A stretch of DNA of 64,000 nucleotides from Oscillospiraceae bacterium (GTDB taxonomy: Bacteria; Bacillota; Clostridia; Oscillospirales; Ruminococcaceae). The position numbers were made by a program, and so were the translations under genes. The stretch's first letter is position 1. Every line of letters begins with the position of its first letter. The notes beneath the pieces are model-generated. The model made no database searches, had not been told where the DNA came from, and saw nothing but the letters and a program-made list of their open reading frames with translations. The stretch spans positions 112,281 to 176,280 of the forward strand of contig JAEDDN010000003.1 in the NCBI GenBank assembly GCA_016298065.1, written 5' to 3'. Below are positions 60,438 through 64,000 of this stretch, one piece after another.

Positions 60438-62891
60438 ATGACCAAGCTAAAAAAATTGTTAAGCTTTAGATTTAAAAGTGATTATCTTAACGTCTTTTTT
60501 CTTGCTCTTTTTATAGCTGCGGTAATGTTTTTGCCGTATATAATAATTGATAAGGGATACTTTTTTTATTACGGCGATTTTAACGCCCAACAACTGCCGT
60601 TTTATCAAATGGTTCACGATGCGGTGCGCTCGGGCGATATTTTTTGGAACTGGTATACCGACCTTGGAGTTAACTTTATAGGCTCATATTCCTTTTACCT
60701 TTTGGGAAGCCCGTTTTTCTGGATTACTCTTCTTTTCCCGAGTGGTGCAATGCCGTTTTTAATGGCACCTCTTTTAGTGCTAAAATTTGCGCTTGCGGCT
60801 GTTACGGGCTTTGCCTTTATAAAGCGCTTTACCTTAAAAACTCATTTTGCGGTTTTGGGCGCTTTAATGTACGCCTTTTCGGGCTTTAATCTTTATAACA
60901 TTTTCTTTAACCACTTCCACGAGGCAGTTATAATTTTCCCGCTTATTTTGGTGGCGATGGAAGAGCTTGTTATGAATAACCGCAGAGGAACCTTTGCTTT
61001 GGCGGTATTTGCGGCGGCTCTTATAAATTATTACTTCTTTTTCGGTCAGGTAATCTTTGCGGTAGTTTATTTCCTTATCAGGTGTACCTGTAAGGATTTT
61101 AGAGATTCGCTTGATGTCAGAAAATTTATCGCTATGGGCTTTGAAGCGGTTATAGGCGTTTTGATGTCCTGTATTTTGCTTTTGCCTGCTGTGGTGGCGG
61201 TGTCGTCAAACCCACGTCTTGAAGAGCATCTAAGCGGCTTTGGCATTATACTGTTCAGCACACAAAAATACGGAATGATACTGCAAAGCTTATTTATGCT
61301 TCCCGATATTCCTGCAAGGCCGAATTTCTTTCCCGAAACGAGCAGTAAATGGGCGTCTATTTCGGCGTATTTGCCTTTATTCGGTATGGTAGGAGTACTG
61401 GCGTTTGTTAAAAACTTTAAGAAAAACTGGCTTAGAAAGTTGCTTTTAGCGTGTGCCGTTATGGCGGCAGTACCTATTCTAAACAGCGCATTTTCGGGCT
61501 TTAACTCAGGTTATTATGCACGTTGGTTTTATATGGCTACGCTTATAATGTCGCTTGTGACAGTACTTGTACTCGAAAAGACTTCTATAAATTATAAGTC
61601 TGCGTTTATTATATGCACAGCGGTTATTGCTTTCTTTGCTTCCTTTGCCTTTTTGCCCACCGTAAATGATGACGGCGTTTGGGGTATAAGCAACCTCATA
61701 CCGTTCCCGAGACGTTTGTGGCTTTATATCGGGCTTGCAGCAGCGTCTACCGTTTTAACGTGGTTTTTGGTAAAGAAGCTCAGACATAAAAAACACTTTC
61801 TCAGAATAACCACGTTAGCATTATGCGTGGCTATACTTGCAAACGGCTGGACCATAATGTCCTTGGGCAGAACCTATACTCCCGATAAGGGTAAGCTTAA
61901 AAATCAGTTTATAAACGGGGCAGAGAATATACACATTTACGACAATGAGTTTTATCGTATAAACACCGATAAGGTGGTTGAGGATAACGCCCAGATGTAC
62001 TGGAAAATGCCGTCTGTTCGCTGTTTTCATTCAGTTGTTCCTACTTCCGTTATGGACTTTTACAACTCTTTCGGCTCGGAGCGTATAGTAGCTTCAAGAC
62101 CCGATGAAACCTGTTACGGAGCTTTTGCAATTACCAGCGTAAAATATTTCTTCTGTGACAATACAGACAGCGCTCAGCCGTATATCCCTGGCTTTGTATA
62201 CTATGATATGCAAAACGACTGCACAATTTACGAAAACACATATTTTATCCCTATGGGCTTTACCTACGATAAATATATGTCTAAGCAGACCTTTGAATCC
62301 TTTGAGGAAAGCGCAAGAGACGAGGTTATGGTTCACGCAGTGTTGCTTTCAGACGAGGATATAAATAAATACGGTGATTTGATGAGCGAGCTTATAAGCG
62401 ACGGCTCTTATATACCAAACGAGGTATCATATTTTGAAGACTGTGAAGCCAGAAGGGAAACGGCAGGCTATTACTTTAGCTATGACAAAACAAGTTTCAC
62501 CTCAAAAATAGTTCTTGATAAAGAAAACTTAGTATTTTATTCGGTGCCGTATGAAGCAGGCTGGAGCGCTTATGTAAACGGCGTTAAGACCGAAATAATA
62601 AAGGTTAATAACGGACTTATGGCTATAAAAGCGCCGGCCGGAGATAACGAGATAGTGTTTAAATACGAAACTCCGGGCTTAAAGACAGGCGTACTCATTA
62701 CCTTATCGGCTGTTATCATTTTAATATTATATATGGGCTTTATAATGTACATGAGAAAGAAAAAGCCCCAGGAATATGCACTTAATAAAAACTCTCACAG
62801 AGATGAAGTGAGTATCGATGAGTATATAAGTGCAAGCGACGCATATATTAAAAGCGTGGTACAAAAGTCTTCCGATAAGCTTAATAAATAA
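60438..62891 (+). CDS. yfhO: YfhO-family membrane protein
   Basis: 817 residues. About a dozen membrane helices over residues 15-470, with external loops of the C-type glycosyltransferase kind (GDFNAQQLPFYQMVHDAV near residue 47 has the acidic pair in the first loop). A soluble domain follows (about 480-760), then a final membrane helix (about 758-778) and a charged tail. In Bacillus, YfhO adds sugar to lipoteichoic acid, using a lipid-linked donor. GGAAGAGGG precedes the ATG. A structured repeat stands just upstream. Confidence 0.88.
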   Translation: MTKLKKLLSFRFKSDYLNVFFLALFIAAVMFLPYIIIDKGYFFYYGDFNAQQLPFYQMVHDAVRSGDIFWNWYTDLGVNFIGSYSFYLLGSPFFWITLLFPSGAMPFLMAPLLVLKFALAAVTGFAFIKRFTLKTHFAVLGALMYAFSGFNLYNIFFNHFHEAVIIFPLILVAMEELVMNNRRGTFALAVFAAALINYYFFFGQVIFAVVYFLIRCTCKDFRDSLDVRKFIAMGFEAVIGVLMSCILLLPAVVAVSSNPRLEEHLSGFGIILFSTQKYGMILQSLFMLPDIPARPNFFPETSSKWASISAYLPLFGMVGVLAFVKNFKKNWLRKLLLACAVMAAVPILNSAFSGFNSGYYARWFYMATLIMSLVTVLVLEKTSINYKSAFIICTAVIAFFASFAFLPTVNDDGVWGISNLIPFPRRLWLYIGLAAASTVLTWFLVKKLRHKKHFLRITTLALCVAILANGWTIMSLGRTYTPDKGKLKNQFINGAENIHIYDNEFYRINTDKVVEDNAQMYWKMPSVRCFHSVVPTSVMDFYNSFGSERIVASRPDETCYGAFAITSVKYFFCDNTDSAQPYIPGFVYYDMQNDCTIYENTYFIPMGFTYDKYMSKQTFESFEESARDEVMVHAVLLSDEDINKYGDLMSELISDGSYIPNEVSYFEDCEARRETAGYYFSYDKTSFTSKIVLDKENLVFYSVPYEAGWSAYVNGVKTEIIKVNNGLMAIKAPAGDNEIVFKYETPGLKTGVLITLSAVIILILYMGFIMYMRKKKPQEYALNKNSHRDEVSIDEYISASDAYIKSVVQKSSDKLNK

Positions 62892-62894
62892 GTT

Positions 62895-62936
62895 AAAAAA
62901 GTGCTGTGTTCATTTATGAACACAGCACTTTATTTT
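62895..62936. terminator. Bidirectional terminator between yfhO and tmcAL
   Basis: AAAGTGCTGTGTTCAT/ATGAACACAGCACTTT stem with T/A runs on both sides; the genes converge here. Confidence 0.85.
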
Positions 62937-64000
62937 TCTACATAAACCGTTTTTGTAAAATCAAGATTACATTCTTTATCTTTAAATGCCAAGCAGTAAA
63001 TGTCGGTAGCCTTCGCTTCATATTCTGCCTGCGAAAAGCCTGTCTTATAAATATCCGCAAACTTGGGGGAGATAACAAAATCATTCTTTTCCTTTGCTGA
63101 CCTGATTATCTCCATACCTTTTTCATTTAACGCAAGCACTCTTGCGTACTGCGGTTTTTTTGCAAATTTTCCGTTTTCGTTTTCGAGTAGTGTGTTTATT
63201 AAAGCCCGTCTGACATTTGCCTTGCTGTAGCGCCTTGTGGCGCTAAGTTCGATAAGCTTTTCAAGATTTGAAGTTTGCTTCGCAAACTTCAAAAGCCTGC
63301 TTGCAAGCTCGCTTGTTATATATTTAGTTTTACAAAGGGAATCTATAGAGGACGTTCTTAACTTATAAAATATAATGTCCTCCAAAAAGGTAATATCGTT
63401 TATTTTGTTTAAGGCAATTTCGCTCAAATACTCCTTGTATGCGTTTTCGGGTAAAAAGTTTATTACCTCATCTATTTTACCGTTAAGGATTTTTTCTCTT
63501 ATAAACGAAGCGCTCGCAAAGTTTTTTGAAGTTTTACTATCGTCGTGCTTTACGCCGTTTCGGCTTAAAGTCAAAATCTCTAAATCGAGATTTTGCTTAT
63601 TTATAGCGTTTATATATTCTATTCCCAAAAGATTGTTGGGGCTTGTAAGCACTTTGGAATATTTTTCACCGTAATGCTCGCATACCGCAAGCTCGCTTGC
63701 CTTAGGGTAGGAGATACCGTCTGAGATAAGGGCTTTAAAATAATCGGTTTCTCTTGCTTTTTTTGTAAAAGTCGCCGTCTGAGCAAGTAACTCCTTATCG
63801 CCGCATTCACTGCCGAAGCTTAAAACCTGCACACCCAATTTATCTAAAAGATATACGCCGGCATAGGCAAAATCCTTTGCAGGAGCACAGGAAAACACAC
63901 TCGGCAGTTCTATCACAAGATCTGCGCCGTTTTGTACGGCAAGCTTTGCTCTGCACCACTTTGAAAAAAGCGAAAGATTGCCTCTTTGTACAAAGTTACC
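62930..64000 (-). CDS. tmcAL: tRNA(Met) cytidine acetate ligase, 5' end cut off
   Basis: 356 codons are visible and the frame stays open to the window edge, so the true start lies outside. The first visible residues GNFVQRGNLSLFSKWCRAKLA followed by NGADLVIELP match TmcAL just after its HxGH nucleotidyltransferase motif, so about 25-30 residues are missing. ASASFIREKI is the second nucleotide motif. Family members use acetate and ATP to acetylate the wobble cytidine of elongator tRNA-Met. The GTG at 63916 is internal and not the start. Confidence 0.9.
   Translation of the reverse strand, partial: GNFVQRGNLSLFSKWCRAKLAVQNGADLVIELPSVFSCAPAKDFAYAGVYLLDKLGVQVLSFGSECGDKELLAQTATFTKKARETDYFKALISDGISYPKASELAVCEHYGEKYSKVLTSPNNLLGIEYINAINKQNLDLEILTLSRNGVKHDDSKTSKNFASASFIREKILNGKIDEVINFLPENAYKEYLSEIALNKINDITFLEDIIFYKLRTSSIDSLCKTKYITSELASRLLKFAKQTSNLEKLIELSATRRYSKANVRRALINTLLENENGKFAKKPQYARVLALNEKGMEIIRSAKEKNDFVISPKFADIYKTGFSQAEYEAKATDIYCLAFKDKECNLDFTKTVYVEK

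Overview
The window reads as a chromosomal segment of an anaerobic, low-to-moderate GC, Gram-positive Clostridia-type bacterium, most likely of the Ruminococcaceae/Oscillospiraceae kind. The signs are a complete spoIIIA sporulation operon, [FeFe]-hydrogenase maturases HydF and HydG, two T-box leaders, SpoIIIA-nusB-xseAB-ispA-dxs-tlyA-nadK-argR-recN synteny, L-lactate dehydrogenase, frequent GTG/TTG starts and strong GGAGG ribosome binding sites. No phage, transposase, CRISPR array or rRNA was found. Assignments rest on motifs, lengths and gene order read by eye; no database search was run.

Layout. 1-2800 is a small accessory patch: a GC-rich tandem repeat, two zinc-ribbon miniproteins, an unknown protein, a 43-residue membrane peptide, a lipoprotein and an XRE regulator with membrane and zinc-ribbon parts. 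2820-9617 is a full tryptophan operon (trpEGDCFBA) behind a sigma-A promoter and a T-box with a UGG specifier. 9668-13403 (minus) is a response regulator-histidine kinase-HtrA envelope stress operon. 13580-22738 holds ychF, a glycosyltransferase, a tRNA-Leu preceded by two 168-bp units carrying its 5' fragment, a FeoA-FeoB fusion, ldh, tRNA-Pro, a CarD-type regulator, galU and a PHP phosphoesterase. 23097-27945 is spoIIIAA-AH. 28071-37092 is the conserved Asp23, nusB, xseAB, ispA, dxs, tlyA, nadK, argR, recN block. 37199-42449 has a structured repeat, a DUF951-type gene, prfA, a Sua5-CoaE fusion gene, a lytic transglycosylase and an M18 aminopeptidase. 42535-44271 (minus) has a PrsA-like foldase and a flavin reductase-like protein. 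44355-49248 is leuACDB behind a leucine-type T-box. 49336-54052 (minus) has hydF, hydG with an attenuator-like leader, metY and mscL. 54381-64000 is mostly envelope related: an LCP protein followed by a four-unit terminator array, then trpS, an aminotransferase, a polyprenyl-phosphate sugar transferase, a YfbR-like nucleotidase, the second structured repeat, a YfhO-type membrane protein and a tmcAL gene cut by the window edge.

How they work together. The two amino-acid operons sense uncharged tRNA directly through T-boxes whose UGGN bulges (UGGC and UGGU) fit the discriminator bases expected for tRNA-Trp and tRNA-Leu. GalU, the sugar transferase, LCP, YfhO and the glycosyltransferase fit surface polysaccharide assembly, and RR/HK/HtrA plus the PrsA-like foldase fit envelope protein quality control.

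Most unusual items: a pair of roughly 175-bp intergenic elements (37199-37372 and 60167-60344) that keep the same six hairpins while stem or loop sequences change, with extended -10 motifs at their ends; the single-ORF fusion of threonylcarbamoyl-AMP synthase with dephospho-CoA kinase; the tandem tRNA-Leu 5' fragments; the duplicated terminator-plus-gene-tail array; and the hydG leader. I see no clear multi-protein defence or mobile system; the strongest candidate for something undescribed is the structured repeat element.
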